From Actinomycetota bacterium (GTDB lineage Bacteria > Actinomycetota > Acidimicrobiia > Acidimicrobiales > Ilumatobacteraceae), in the NCBI GenBank assembly GCA_007279905.1, contig QYPH01000005.1, positions 1-44,933 of the forward strand: a DNA stretch of 44,933 nt, written 5' to 3'. The position numbers and the translations under genes are program-made. Shown here piece after piece: positions 30,477 to 39,523 of the stretch; the stretch's first letter is position 1, and every line of letters starts with the position of its first letter. The notes under the pieces are model-generated. The model worked only from the letters and a program-made list of their open reading frames with translations. It had not been told where the DNA came from and ran no database searches.

Positions 30477-32513
30477 GTGACCGCGACGGTCGCTACACGA
30501 TTTAAAAAGAGGTTTCACGGGCCTAAATACCTGCTCGCGTTGCCTGCAATCATCTGGTATCTGCTGTTCTTTGCATTACCAATTGCTTTCATCGTGTTCT
30601 ATTCGTTCGGCACCAAAGACTCGAGCAAATTATTGCCAGTTGACTTTAGTCATCTGTCGACAAATAGCTATACGGCAGTATTCGACGAAACGTTTTTTAA
30701 AACGTTTCGGGGGACGCTGCGTATTTCTGTAATCGCCACGGCGATGTGCGTGTTAATCGGATTGCCGGTCGCGTATTTTGCTGCGTTTAAGGTGCCAGAA
30801 AAATGGAAAGCAATTATTCTCGCGGCTGTTGTAGTGCCGAGTTTTACGAGCTTCCTGATTCGCACCGTTGCATGGAGAATCCCGCTTGCCCCTAATGGCA
30901 CATTTTCAAAATGGCTCGTTGAAATGGGCTGGATTGGGGAGAACGGAATTCAGATCCTTGAAACGTCTCTTGCTGTGCAGATCGCGATTGTCTACAACTA
31001 CCTCGGGTTCATGATCTTGCCGCTCTTCGTGGCGCTTGACCGTATCGATGTGCGAATGCGTGAAGCCAGCAAAGACTTGGGCGCAGGGCGTGTTGCAACA
31101 TTCTTTGGGGTGACACTGCCACTTGCTGGGCCGGGCATTGTGGCTGGTGTTTTGCTCACGTTTATTCCAATGTGCGGTGACTATGTAACCGCGACGGTGT
31201 TGGGTGGAGCAAAGGGCAACATGATCGGCGCAATGATTGCGTCGCAATTTAGCGGTGCACAAAACTGGCCGCTTGGTTCGGCAATGGCGATCTTGATGAT
31301 CGGTGCAGTGTTGTTATCGCTCGGTGTTGGGTTTGTAGTGATGAAGATTGTTCCGTATGTCGTATCACTCGCATCACCTGCAGTACAAAGCGTGCGGCGC
31401 AAGATGCACGCTCGAGCACTTGAGCAAGCAAAACATATCAAGCCACGCACAAGAGCAAAGATAGAGATACTGCCAAAAGCACTTGGTGTGTGGACGGCAC
31501 TCGTGCTGGTGTTTTTATTTATTCCAATCATGCTCGTGTTTTTGCACTCGTTCAATAACGGCAGCTCATTCACGATTTGGTCTGGTAAAACCAGCACGAA
31601 GTGGTGGGGCGAATTGTTTAATGGCGGAGAGATGGTGGGCGTGCTCGTTCGCTTTGTTGCATTTGCCGTTATTGGTGTTGTTGGTAAGCGTTTGATTAAG
31701 GGGCGTCTCGACATACCAAAGATCGTGACATCATGGATGGTTCCGGGGTCATTCGTTGTTGCGTTCGTTTTGAACGGGTTGATGACCGAGTGGTATCGCA
31801 CGATTTTTGATTTCACCGGTATTGGTGACGCGATTCGTAACTCGTTTATTGCGGCGTTTGGGGCAACAGTGATTGCGGTAATCATCGGCGGTATGTCTGG
31901 TGTTGCATTGGCGCGCCGACCAGGGCGCTGGACAACGTTTTTCATGGCGACGGTATTTTTGATATTGGTAACCCCAGAAATTATGGATGCTGTTGCATTG
32001 GCAACGTGGTTTCCGCGGATTAAGGAAGTTCCACTCGTTGGAATTATTTTTACGAATGGCTGGGGTCCTTTTAATGGTGGAATCAACAAACTGTGGGTGG
32101 GGCAGTCGTTGTATGCAAGTGCGGTTGTGACTCTCATTGTTCGAGCACGACTAGCTGGCATTGATGAGTCACTCGAAGAAGCCGCTGGCGACTTGGGTGC
32201 GCCTCCTGGTCGCGCATTTAGACAGATCACGTTGCCACTCATTGCGTCGGCAATGGTGGCTGGCGGACTGCTTTCGTTTGCACTGTGTCTCGACAATGCC
32301 GTGATCTCAACATTGATCAGCGAGGCAGGATCGACAACATTCCCAGTTGCGTTGTTGGGCGCAACTCGCAGCACGATCAAGCCATTTTGGGGTGTAGGCG
32401 CGTCTCTGTTATTTATTGTGACCCTGAGTGCGCTGTGGTTTTTGGCGGTCATCCTGCGTCGCGGAGGCGATTCGGCGAGCAAGATTGCCGCCACATTTAC
32501 CGGCGGCTCGTAG
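30477..32513 (+). CDS. fused ABC transporter permease (PotB-like + PotC-like, 678 aa)
   Basis: Two permease halves each with an EAA-like loop (REASKDLGAGRVATFFGVTLPLAGPGI; EEAAGDLGAPPGRAFRQITLPLIASAM). GTG start. Confidence 0.9.
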   Translation: MTATVATRFKKRFHGPKYLLALPAIIWYLLFFALPIAFIVFYSFGTKDSSKLLPVDFSHLSTNSYTAVFDETFFKTFRGTLRISVIATAMCVLIGLPVAYFAAFKVPEKWKAIILAAVVVPSFTSFLIRTVAWRIPLAPNGTFSKWLVEMGWIGENGIQILETSLAVQIAIVYNYLGFMILPLFVALDRIDVRMREASKDLGAGRVATFFGVTLPLAGPGIVAGVLLTFIPMCGDYVTATVLGGAKGNMIGAMIASQFSGAQNWPLGSAMAILMIGAVLLSLGVGFVVMKIVPYVVSLASPAVQSVRRKMHARALEQAKHIKPRTRAKIEILPKALGVWTALVLVFLFIPIMLVFLHSFNNGSSFTIWSGKTSTKWWGELFNGGEMVGVLVRFVAFAVIGVVGKRLIKGRLDIPKIVTSWMVPGSFVVAFVLNGLMTEWYRTIFDFTGIGDAIRNSFIAAFGATVIAVIIGGMSGVALARRPGRWTTFFMATVFLILVTPEIMDAVALATWFPRIKEVPLVGIIFTNGWGPFNGGINKLWVGQSLYASAVVTLIVRARLAGIDESLEEAAGDLGAPPGRAFRQITLPLIASAMVAGGLLSFALCLDNAVISTLISEAGSTTFPVALLGATRSTIKPFWGVGASLLFIVTLSALWFLAVILRRGGDSASKIAATFTGGS

Positions 32514-32516
32514 CTC

Positions 32517-33443
32517 GTGGCTGAAGATAAGGCTGTGCCCAACATTGCAGTTGGGCCACATGGAGATGCTGATTGGGCATGTGATGCGGTGCGAGCGGGT
32601 GGCGGAAAAGTGGTTGACGCATCCGAAGCACAAGGGCTTGTGTGGACCGACTTTGATTCAACGGCGCGACTTGTTGAAACTCTTGCAAATAACTCGGGTA
32701 TCACGTGGGTGCAGGTTCCGTTTTCGGGTGTTGAAACATACATGCCCTATATAGATGAAACGCGCACATGGACAAGTGCCAAGGGAGTGTTCGGTGGAGC
32801 AGTTGCCGAACTGGCTCTTGGCTTGTTACTTGGAGGCATGCGACATGTCGCTGGCTATGCGCGACAACAACAGTGGACACAAGATCATGGTCGAACATTG
32901 TTTGGTGCGCGCGTAACAATTCTTGGTGCTGGAGGCATTGCACAGTCATTGATCTCGATGCTCAAGCCGTTCAATTGTCACATCACTGTTGTGCGTAATC
33001 GCGAAGGTGATGTGCCTGGTGCCGATGTTGTACTCACTACATCTCGTTTGCATGAAGCACTTTCGCATGCTGACGCGGTACTCATGGCAATTGCGCTGAC
33101 ACCACACACTCACGGCATCATGGGCAAAGCAGAGTTTGAATTAATGCAGTCGCACGCGTGGCTCGTCAATGTTGGGCGCGGCAAACACATTGTTACCGAC
33201 GACCTCGTGTGGGCACTTGAATCAGGCGAAATTGGTGGAGCAGCGTTGGACGTCACCGATCCGGAACCACTGCCCACAGGGCACCCGTTGTGGTCAATGC
33301 CAAACTGCATCATCACCCCTCATGTTGGTAACACTGCCGAGATGGTGCCACCTTTGTTGGCTTTACGAATCACCGAAAATGTGCGTCGGTTTGCCGCAGG
33401 TGAGCAGTTGATCGGCATCATTGATTGTGCAATTGGATATTGA
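32517..33443 (+). CDS. D-isomer-specific 2-hydroxyacid dehydrogenase family protein
   Basis: TILGAGGIAQSLISMLKPFNCHITVVRN, LVNVGRGKHIVTDDLVWALESGEIGGAALDVTDPEPLPTGHPLWSMPNCIITPHVG. GTG start. Confidence 0.9.
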   Translation: MAEDKAVPNIAVGPHGDADWACDAVRAGGGKVVDASEAQGLVWTDFDSTARLVETLANNSGITWVQVPFSGVETYMPYIDETRTWTSAKGVFGGAVAELALGLLLGGMRHVAGYARQQQWTQDHGRTLFGARVTILGAGGIAQSLISMLKPFNCHITVVRNREGDVPGADVVLTTSRLHEALSHADAVLMAIALTPHTHGIMGKAEFELMQSHAWLVNVGRGKHIVTDDLVWALESGEIGGAALDVTDPEPLPTGHPLWSMPNCIITPHVGNTAEMVPPLLALRITENVRRFAAGEQLIGIIDCAIGY

Positions 33444-33517
33444 TGACTCAGTTGAGCCAAGCATGGTCTACGTTGTCAGACTCTGCTTTCAAGCGTGCCT
33501 GCGACCCCCATCGTGAG

Positions 33518-33547
33518 TTGTACCGAGCCAATAGTGGGCTGTAACCT
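33518..33547 (+). promoter_or_regulatory. Putative promoter of tRNA-Val(CAC): TTGTAC-N18-TAACCT
   Basis: -35/-10-like hexamers about 10 bp upstream of the mature tRNA 5' end. Confidence 0.5.
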
Positions 33548-33557
33548 AGTGACGCTC

Positions 33558-33630
33558 GGGCGGTTAGCTCAGTCGGAAGAGCGCCACGTTCACATCGTGG
33601 AAGTCGTGGGATCGAGGCCCATATCGCCCA
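33558..33630 (+). tRNA. tRNA-Val (anticodon CAC)
   Basis: Acceptor GGGCGGT/ATCGCCC, anticodon stem CCACG/CGTGG with loop TTCACAT, T-arm GTGGG-ATCGAGG-CCCAT; no encoded CCA. Confidence 0.92.
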
Positions 33631-33649
33631 CGAGAAGTAGTGTTTAGAC

Positions 33650-34249
33650 GTGGCCCAGCAGTGCGAACGACCAGGATGCTCACAACCAGCGGCAGTCGAA
33701 TACAGCCTCAACCCTGGCAAATTGTTGCTTGCCCTCGAAAATTATGTTGTCGTAGAGGGTGATCGTCGAAGCGCAGTGTGCGCTCGACATGCAGACCTGA
33801 TGAGTGTGCCAAAAGGTTGGTCGATCGATGATCGCCGAGAAGACCCACCGCGTTTGTTTAGAACACCAAAGTTGGTTGCGGCGTCTGCGAAAGCAACCAC
33901 AAAGAAGTCGGTGACTGAAGTGAAGCCGAAGAAGAAGCCTGCTGTGCGACCAATGTTGTTTCAGACCGACAAGCACGATGTGCAAGAAGTTCAAGAAGTA
34001 CAAGAAGCGAAAACAACTGTTTCAAAGCCAGTAGTGCACGATGCCGATCTTGAAGAAACAAAAGCATTGCCATGGGTTCCACAGTTTGATCGCACCGATG
34101 ACCTGGGTGGAATTTTGCGACCCAAAGGCAAACTCATGAGTCGCGCATTTGGACTCGACGAAACGATTGAATATCCGCGACCAGCCGTTGATGAAGAACC
34201 TGCCGACGAACTTGAACGCGAGGCGTTCAATGAGTTCGATATTCCCTGA
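33650..34249 (+). CDS. DUF3499-like actinobacterial protein
   Basis: N-terminal CERPGCSQPAAVEYSLNPGKLLLALENY...CARHADLMSVPKGWSI resembles DUF3499; GTG start 19 bp after the tRNA. Confidence 0.7.
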   Translation: MAQQCERPGCSQPAAVEYSLNPGKLLLALENYVVVEGDRRSAVCARHADLMSVPKGWSIDDRREDPPRLFRTPKLVAASAKATTKKSVTEVKPKKKPAVRPMLFQTDKHDVQEVQEVQEAKTTVSKPVVHDADLEETKALPWVPQFDRTDDLGGILRPKGKLMSRAFGLDETIEYPRPAVDEEPADELEREAFNEFDIP

Positions 34250-34261
34250 TAAACAATTCCA

Positions 34262-34702
34262 ATGGATGTAACTGCAACTGTTGAAGCCCCTGTCGGTGTA
34301 GAAAAACTGTTTGCGGCAGTCGCAGATCTCGCGACATATCCGCACTGGCTTGGCATCGTGCATCACGTAACGGTCGAGCCAATTGGATCAGATGGAATGG
34401 GTGCATGGATAGTTGAATTGCGAGGCAAAGTCGGGCCATTTTCTCGATCAAAGCGGCTGCGCATGGTGCAATCTGTGTGCGAGAGCCCAAGCACTGTTGT
34501 GTTTGAACGCCGCGAAACCGATGGACGCAAGCATTCGCCCTGGGTGTTGACTGCGCAAGTGAGTGCAACCGGTGTTGGCTCAAACTTGACGGTCAATTTG
34601 CACTACGGCGGAACGTTGTTTACGGGTGGAGTGTTGGAGCGATTACTTGCAGATCAGATAGCGCAAGGACGCGAGCGTCTACTAGCCGTTTTGCAAGCGT
34701 AA
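34262..34702 (+). CDS. SRPBCC-family protein (polyketide cyclase/START-like)
   Basis: MDVTATVEAPVGVEKLFAAVADLATYPHWLGIVHHVTVEP and C-terminal GGVLERLLADQIAQGRERLLAVL. Confidence 0.75.
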   Translation: MDVTATVEAPVGVEKLFAAVADLATYPHWLGIVHHVTVEPIGSDGMGAWIVELRGKVGPFSRSKRLRMVQSVCESPSTVVFERRETDGRKHSPWVLTAQVSATGVGSNLTVNLHYGGTLFTGGVLERLLADQIAQGRERLLAVLQA

Positions 34703-34715
34703 AAAATTTGTGCAA

Positions 34716-35774
34716 CTACGTTGCAGGAATTTCGCGCTTTGACGACAACTTGATCGGTTGACCTGCTGCGAGTTGACCACATGCTGCGTCGATGTCGGTG
34801 CCACGATTGCGACGAATGGTTACGTTGATGCCCAGGTCTTCGAGTTGCTCTGCAAAATCACGCACGCCTTGTGCCGAAGTGCCTTTGGTTGGCCAACCAG
34901 GAGTTGGGTTGAGCGGGATGAGGTTGACATGCGCAGATGGGCGCAAGCGCTTGCAAAGACGGGCGAGTTCTTTGGCGTCTTGGAGTTGATCGTTGACGCC
35001 TTCGATCATGGCCCACTCAAAACTGACGCGACGGTTTTTTACTCGCAAATAGTCGGCGCACTCTTGCACCAAGTCGGCGATGGGGTAGCGCTTATTGATG
35101 GGCACCAGACGGTCGCGTAATGGGTCGCGTGCTGCGTGAAGCGATACTGCCAAGTTGACGGGAAGTGGGCGTTGTGCGAGTGCGCGAATGCCCGGAATAA
35201 TTCCAACTGTAGAAATAGTGAGGTGACGAGCAGAGATACCGATGTCGTGGTGCATGCGCTCGACTGCGCCCCACACAGCTTCTTCATTGGCGAGTGGTTC
35301 TCCCATACCCATGAACACCACGTTGGCAACGCGTTGTTCTTTCTTGGCACTCTCGCGGGCCGCGCGCACAACTTGTTCGACAATTTCTCCGCTCGTGAGG
35401 TGTCGAGTGAAGCCCGCTTGACCAGTAGCGCAAAAACCACAAGCCATTGCACAGCCAGCCTGGGTGCTCACGCATACCGTTGCACGCTCTTTGTAATGCA
35501 TCAACACGGTTTCGATCGGATGCCCACCGTCGGCAAGCGACCAGAGAAATTTGGTGGTGTCGCCCTTGTCGCTCACGCTCGTCGATGTCAGGTTGAGTGC
35601 TGGTGGAAACTGTTCGTTCAACTTGTTGCGCAAGGCAACTGGCAGAGTCAGCATTTGGGCTGGCTCTATAAATTGTTGGTACAGGGCTTCCCAGACTTGC
35701 TTGATTCGAAAAGCTGGCTGACCTTCTAAGAGAGTGGTGATGTCTTCGCGCGACGCATCGTACAGACTGACCAT
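34716..35774 (-). CDS. rlmN: 23S rRNA (adenine2503-C2)-methyltransferase
   Basis: Radical SAM motif GCAMACGFCATGQAGFTRHLTSGEIVEQV, VFMGMGEPLAN, NRRVSFEWAMIEGVND, RGTDIDAACGQL. Confidence 0.96.
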   Translation of the reverse strand: MVSLYDASREDITTLLEGQPAFRIKQVWEALYQQFIEPAQMLTLPVALRNKLNEQFPPALNLTSTSVSDKGDTTKFLWSLADGGHPIETVLMHYKERATVCVSTQAGCAMACGFCATGQAGFTRHLTSGEIVEQVVRAARESAKKEQRVANVVFMGMGEPLANEEAVWGAVERMHHDIGISARHLTISTVGIIPGIRALAQRPLPVNLAVSLHAARDPLRDRLVPINKRYPIADLVQECADYLRVKNRRVSFEWAMIEGVNDQLQDAKELARLCKRLRPSAHVNLIPLNPTPGWPTKGTSAQGVRDFAEQLEDLGINVTIRRNRGTDIDAACGQLAAGQPIKLSSKREIPAT

Positions 35775-35780
35775 TGAACC

Positions 35781-35786
35781 AGTTTA
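35781..35786 (-). promoter_or_regulatory. Putative -10 (TAAACT) of rlmN; first three bases are the pepF stop codon
   Basis: Minus strand TAAACT-N6-ATG(35774). Confidence 0.5.
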
Positions 35787-37604
35787 CAAGTGCTTTTGTG
35801 CAAGTGTGTTGAAGTCGGTCATTCGAGCACGCAAGACATCGAGGCTCGCTGTCCAAAATGCTTCATCGGTTACATCGAGTCCAAATGCAGACCCGAGTTG
35901 CTCTGCTGTGTCCATGCCTGCGCGCGACAACACGTCGTCGTAAGAACTGCGAAAATGCTCTGGGTCATGCTGAAAGCGGGCATAGAGACCAAGCCCAAAC
36001 AACAAGCCGTAGGTATATGGCCAGTTGTAGAAGTGGCTGCCGTAGTAGTGCGGCTTGAGCACCCACATATGTGGATGAGCAGTCGATTGATCGATGCCAT
36101 CGCCGTATGCGTCGCGCTGGGCCGAGAGCATGATCTCATTGAGTTCGCTTACGCCAAGCGTGCGGTGTTGGCGCCGTGCAAATACTTCGGTTTCAAAAAG
36201 GAAACGGCTGTGAATATCGACAACAACTTGTGAAGCACCGATGAGGTCGACGTTGAGCAGTGCGAGACGATCATCGCCTTGCAGTTTGCGCAAGCCTTCT
36301 TCGACGACAAGAGTTTCACAAAAAATACTTGCCGTTTCTGCAAGGGCCATTGGCACACGCTTTTGAAGCGCTGTGCGTTCTGCCAATTGTGTGTTGTGAT
36401 AAGCGTGGCCTAGTTCGTGCGCTGTTGTTTGTGCAGAGTCAACGCTGCCGCTCCAGTTGAGCAACACGAGCGAACGGTCTTTCACAAACGACATGCAAAA
36501 CGCGCCACCAACTTTGCCGCTTCTCGGTTCTGCATCTATCCATTGCTCGGACAACGAGCGATCAACTAGGTGCGAAAGTTGATCGCTATAACTCGCAAAA
36601 GCACCCTTGACCAAGCTGATTCCCTCATCCCATGAGATTGCTCCTGGCGAGACTGAGAGAGGAGCAAAGAGGTTCCACCACGACAAGCCGTTTGTGTCGC
36701 CAGCAAGTTGAGCCTTGACGCGCATCCATGTACGAAAATCGGGAAGCGATGCGTGCACTGCCGATTGCATTGCGTCGAAGGTTGCACGGCTCACGCTGTT
36801 TCCATACAACGATGCATCAAGCGGCGAGGTCCAATTGCGACGCCGATTGACAGTGTTGGCTTCGCCCTTAATGGAATTCATTGCGGCGGCACACGCGACC
36901 GCAATGGTTGGCCACGCTTGCATCTCTGCGTCGTATGCGGCCTTGCGTGTAGCAAGGTCGCCATCTGTTGCAAGCCCCCGCACTGCGGCCATCGGCATGT
37001 TTGTGGTTCCACTTGGTAGGTGCACGTCGACGCTGAGTTGCGAAGTGAGGTCTCCTTGCAAACGACCCCAAGCAGACGAACCTGTTGTGCCCAATTCTGA
37101 GTACAAGCCCTCTTCGGCTTCCGACATCTGGTGTTCGCTTCGATCTTGTAGTCGCTGCAGTGGACCAAGGTGGTCGCGGGCTTCGGTGCTTACAGCGGCA
37201 AGTTTGTCGGCACCGAGCGAAGCAACCCAATCGGCCAAGCGGGCGAGTAGTGGCGAGACGCGCGCGTCGAGAGTCTCGAGTTCGCTCAATAGTCCTTGTG
37301 CCTGCTCGTGGCGTGAGTCGGTAGAAACGGTTGCGTAAATATATGCACCCAATATCTCGGATTCTTCAACTGTCGTATTGAATGATTTGATGACGGCGTC
37401 TGCTGCTTGACCATCGGCTTCGCCTGGTGCGCGCGGCTCGATAGCTCGCACATTGTGTTGGTCGAAGAGTTGTTCCATGCGCGACACAGTTGCGCCTGCG
37501 CGCTCCATCGCATCGGTAAACGACCTTGCCGAAAAAGACTCATGGACATCGGCGACAGACCAGCGGGGAAGTGAGGAGGATTCTGGGTTTTCGACTATTG
37601 GCAT
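35784..37604 (-). CDS. pepF: M3-family oligoendopeptidase F
   Basis: TTAHELGHAYHN zinc-binding motif, GGAFCMSFV, WYWPYTYG-like YNWPYTYGLLFGLGLYA. Confidence 0.92.
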   Translation of the reverse strand: MPIVENPESSSLPRWSVADVHESFSARSFTDAMERAGATVSRMEQLFDQHNVRAIEPRAPGEADGQAADAVIKSFNTTVEESEILGAYIYATVSTDSRHEQAQGLLSELETLDARVSPLLARLADWVASLGADKLAAVSTEARDHLGPLQRLQDRSEHQMSEAEEGLYSELGTTGSSAWGRLQGDLTSQLSVDVHLPSGTTNMPMAAVRGLATDGDLATRKAAYDAEMQAWPTIAVACAAAMNSIKGEANTVNRRRNWTSPLDASLYGNSVSRATFDAMQSAVHASLPDFRTWMRVKAQLAGDTNGLSWWNLFAPLSVSPGAISWDEGISLVKGAFASYSDQLSHLVDRSLSEQWIDAEPRSGKVGGAFCMSFVKDRSLVLLNWSGSVDSAQTTAHELGHAYHNTQLAERTALQKRVPMALAETASIFCETLVVEEGLRKLQGDDRLALLNVDLIGASQVVVDIHSRFLFETEVFARRQHRTLGVSELNEIMLSAQRDAYGDGIDQSTAHPHMWVLKPHYYGSHFYNWPYTYGLLFGLGLYARFQHDPEHFRSSYDDVLSRAGMDTAEQLGSAFGLDVTDEAFWTASLDVLRARMTDFNTLAQKHL

Positions 37605-37611
37605 GCGCTAA

Positions 37612-37617
37612 AAACTA
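37612..37617 (-). promoter_or_regulatory. Putative -10 (TAGTTT) of pepF; first three bases are the mshD stop codon
   Basis: Minus strand TAGTTT-N7-ATG(37604). Confidence 0.5.
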
Positions 37618-38532
37618 GTGCACATCGCCAACAAATGCACACTGTTGGTGATGGGCTCTAAACCCGAGCGAGTTGTATATGCCAAGAGCCCGAGTGTTAT
37701 GAGTGTCGACGTACAACATGCCATCAGTTGTGCCAAGTAGGGCGAGGTGTTGAAGACCCGCAACGGTGAGCGAGCGCCCGAGCCCCTTGCCCGCATGGTC
37801 GGGGTCGACGGCAACTACATAGATCTCACCGAGCACAGGTTGTGTGTCGAGATGGAGTTTCGTCCAGCAAAATCCGGCCAACTTGTTGTCAATGTGATGC
37901 AACAAAAAACCATTTGGGCTAAACCAAGGTTCTTGTTGTCGCGAATGCAGAATATCTTTAGTCCAACCACCTTGCTCAGGGTGGTCGCTGAAAGCGCGAT
38001 TGTTGACATCGAGCCACGCGTCTTCATCGGTACCCACACGAAAGGCACAAGTCTCGATTGCCGTCGTGTTGCTCACCACGTCTTGAGCGAGTGGAAGTGC
38101 AACGCGCATCTGGGTGACCGTGCGACCGAGCTCGAAGTTGATACCTCGCGCCAGTTGGTGGTGCAACTGAGTCGGCTCGTAGACCCACCAATACACCTTG
38201 CCACCACCTTCTTGAGAGATGACGGCGATCGCAGCATCGAGCAATTCTGGGCCAATCGAAGCCATGTCATATCGATGATGAGGGTCGACGATCAAGTCAA
38301 GTGACCACGAATCGTTGCCGCGCGAGACTTGGCAATATGCGACGAGGTGATCGTGACCAGGGATCCATGCAAGCAAACCAGCAAAGCCAGGGCGCCCACC
38401 TTGTCGCAGGTCGATCCACAGATGATCAGACAGAGGGCGCACTCCATCGGCTCGTTCAACACCAGCAAGCAGGTCTTTGACTTCGGAGAGATCGTCGGTG
38501 GCGGATCGTCGCTGGATCTCAAGATACGCCAT
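37615..38532 (-). CDS. mshD: mycothiol synthase (tandem GNAT)
   Basis: EIYVVAVDPDHAGKGLGRSLTVAGLQHLALLGTTDGMLYVDTHNTRALGIYNSLGFRAHHQQCAFV; 305 aa two-domain layout. Confidence 0.9.
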   Translation of the reverse strand: MAYLEIQRRSATDDLSEVKDLLAGVERADGVRPLSDHLWIDLRQGGRPGFAGLLAWIPGHDHLVAYCQVSRGNDSWSLDLIVDPHHRYDMASIGPELLDAAIAVISQEGGGKVYWWVYEPTQLHHQLARGINFELGRTVTQMRVALPLAQDVVSNTTAIETCAFRVGTDEDAWLDVNNRAFSDHPEQGGWTKDILHSRQQEPWFSPNGFLLHHIDNKLAGFCWTKLHLDTQPVLGEIYVVAVDPDHAGKGLGRSLTVAGLQHLALLGTTDGMLYVDTHNTRALGIYNSLGFRAHHQQCAFVGDVH

Positions 38533-38573
38533 AAGCGACAGGATATCTGCGCCAATCGCTAGTCTTCGGCACT

Positions 38574-39293
38574 GTGGCTACTACACCAACGCGCGCAAAG
38601 ACTCTGGCAAAAGTCAAAGCAACCAAAAAAGTCAATCCGAAAATTCTTCTTCGCTCGGCAGAAATATTGAGCAGGCTCAAAACCATTTACGGTGCACCGA
38701 TTTGTGAACTCACCCACGAGAATGCTTTTCAGTTATTGAGTGCAACAATTTTGTCAGCTCAATGCACAGATGCACGAGTCAACATGGTGACGCCGGCGCT
38801 GTTCGCCGAATTTCCCTCGGCACAAAAGATGGCGGTTGCAGACGTGACTCGTGTCGAAGAGTTGGTGCGAAGCACAGGTTTCTATGCGACAAAGGCAAAA
38901 AATCTGGTGGGGATGGCGCGCAATGTCATGGAACGTTTTGATGGTGAAGTTCCAAGTGCGATGGAAGACTTGGTGACTCTTCCAGGTGTTGGTCGCAAGA
39001 CAGCAAACGTGTTGCGCAGTGTTGTGTTTGATCTGCCAGGACTGCCAGTAGATACACATGTCGGACGATTGTCGCGCAGGCTTGGCTTGACCAAGGAAGA
39101 AGATCCCGTCAAGGTTGAATATGAATTGAACGCAATGTTCGACCCAAAAGACTGGGGTGGTTTTAGCCTCCGACTCATTTTGCACGGACGCCGCGTGTGC
39201 GATGCTAAAAAACCGAAGTGTGATGTGTGTGAACTCGCAGACATTTGCCCATCATCGGAAATGCCATATGGAAAGCTCAAGAAACATGTCTAA
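38574..39293 (+). CDS. nth: endonuclease III
   Basis: LLSATILSAQCTDARVNMVTPALF, DLVTLPGVGRKTANVL, VDTHVGRLSRRLGL, C-terminal 4Fe-4S CDAKKPKCDVCELADICPS. GTG start. Confidence 0.95.
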   Translation: MATTPTRAKTLAKVKATKKVNPKILLRSAEILSRLKTIYGAPICELTHENAFQLLSATILSAQCTDARVNMVTPALFAEFPSAQKMAVADVTRVEELVRSTGFYATKAKNLVGMARNVMERFDGEVPSAMEDLVTLPGVGRKTANVLRSVVFDLPGLPVDTHVGRLSRRLGLTKEEDPVKVEYELNAMFDPKDWGGFSLRLILHGRRVCDAKKPKCDVCELADICPSSEMPYGKLKKHV

Positions 39294-39510
39294 TACTCAG
39301 AGTACAAAAGCCGAACTTGCAGCAATCGCCGACACACTCGACCGCTGCAGAGAGCGTTTGTCAACGCTTGGAGCATCGCGGCTGATAGCAATTCGTGACC
39401 CCAAGAATGCTGACGCAGGAGACGACTTACTCACAGCGATTTACGAATCCGAACGAGGTCTCAACACGGCTCTGCGGCTTGTGCAACGTGCGGCTCGCCA
39501 AGGGCGCTAG
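39286..39510 (+). CDS. small hypothetical protein (74 aa)
   Basis: ATG at 39286 overlaps nth stop; MSNTQSTKAELAAIADTLDRCRERLSTLGASRLIAIRD...; start of ORF-track ORF is upstream inside nth. Confidence 0.6.
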   Translation: MSNTQSTKAELAAIADTLDRCRERLSTLGASRLIAIRDPKNADAGDDLLTAIYESERGLNTALRLVQRAARQGR

Positions 39511-39523
39511 TACCCTGACGAGC

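Noticed and set aside
31181-32743. 520-aa minus-strand ORF antisense to the fused permease
   Set aside because: Low-complexity Ser/Thr/Pro/Asn-rich translation typical of the antisense frame of a membrane-protein gene; the + strand ORF has clear permease motifs.
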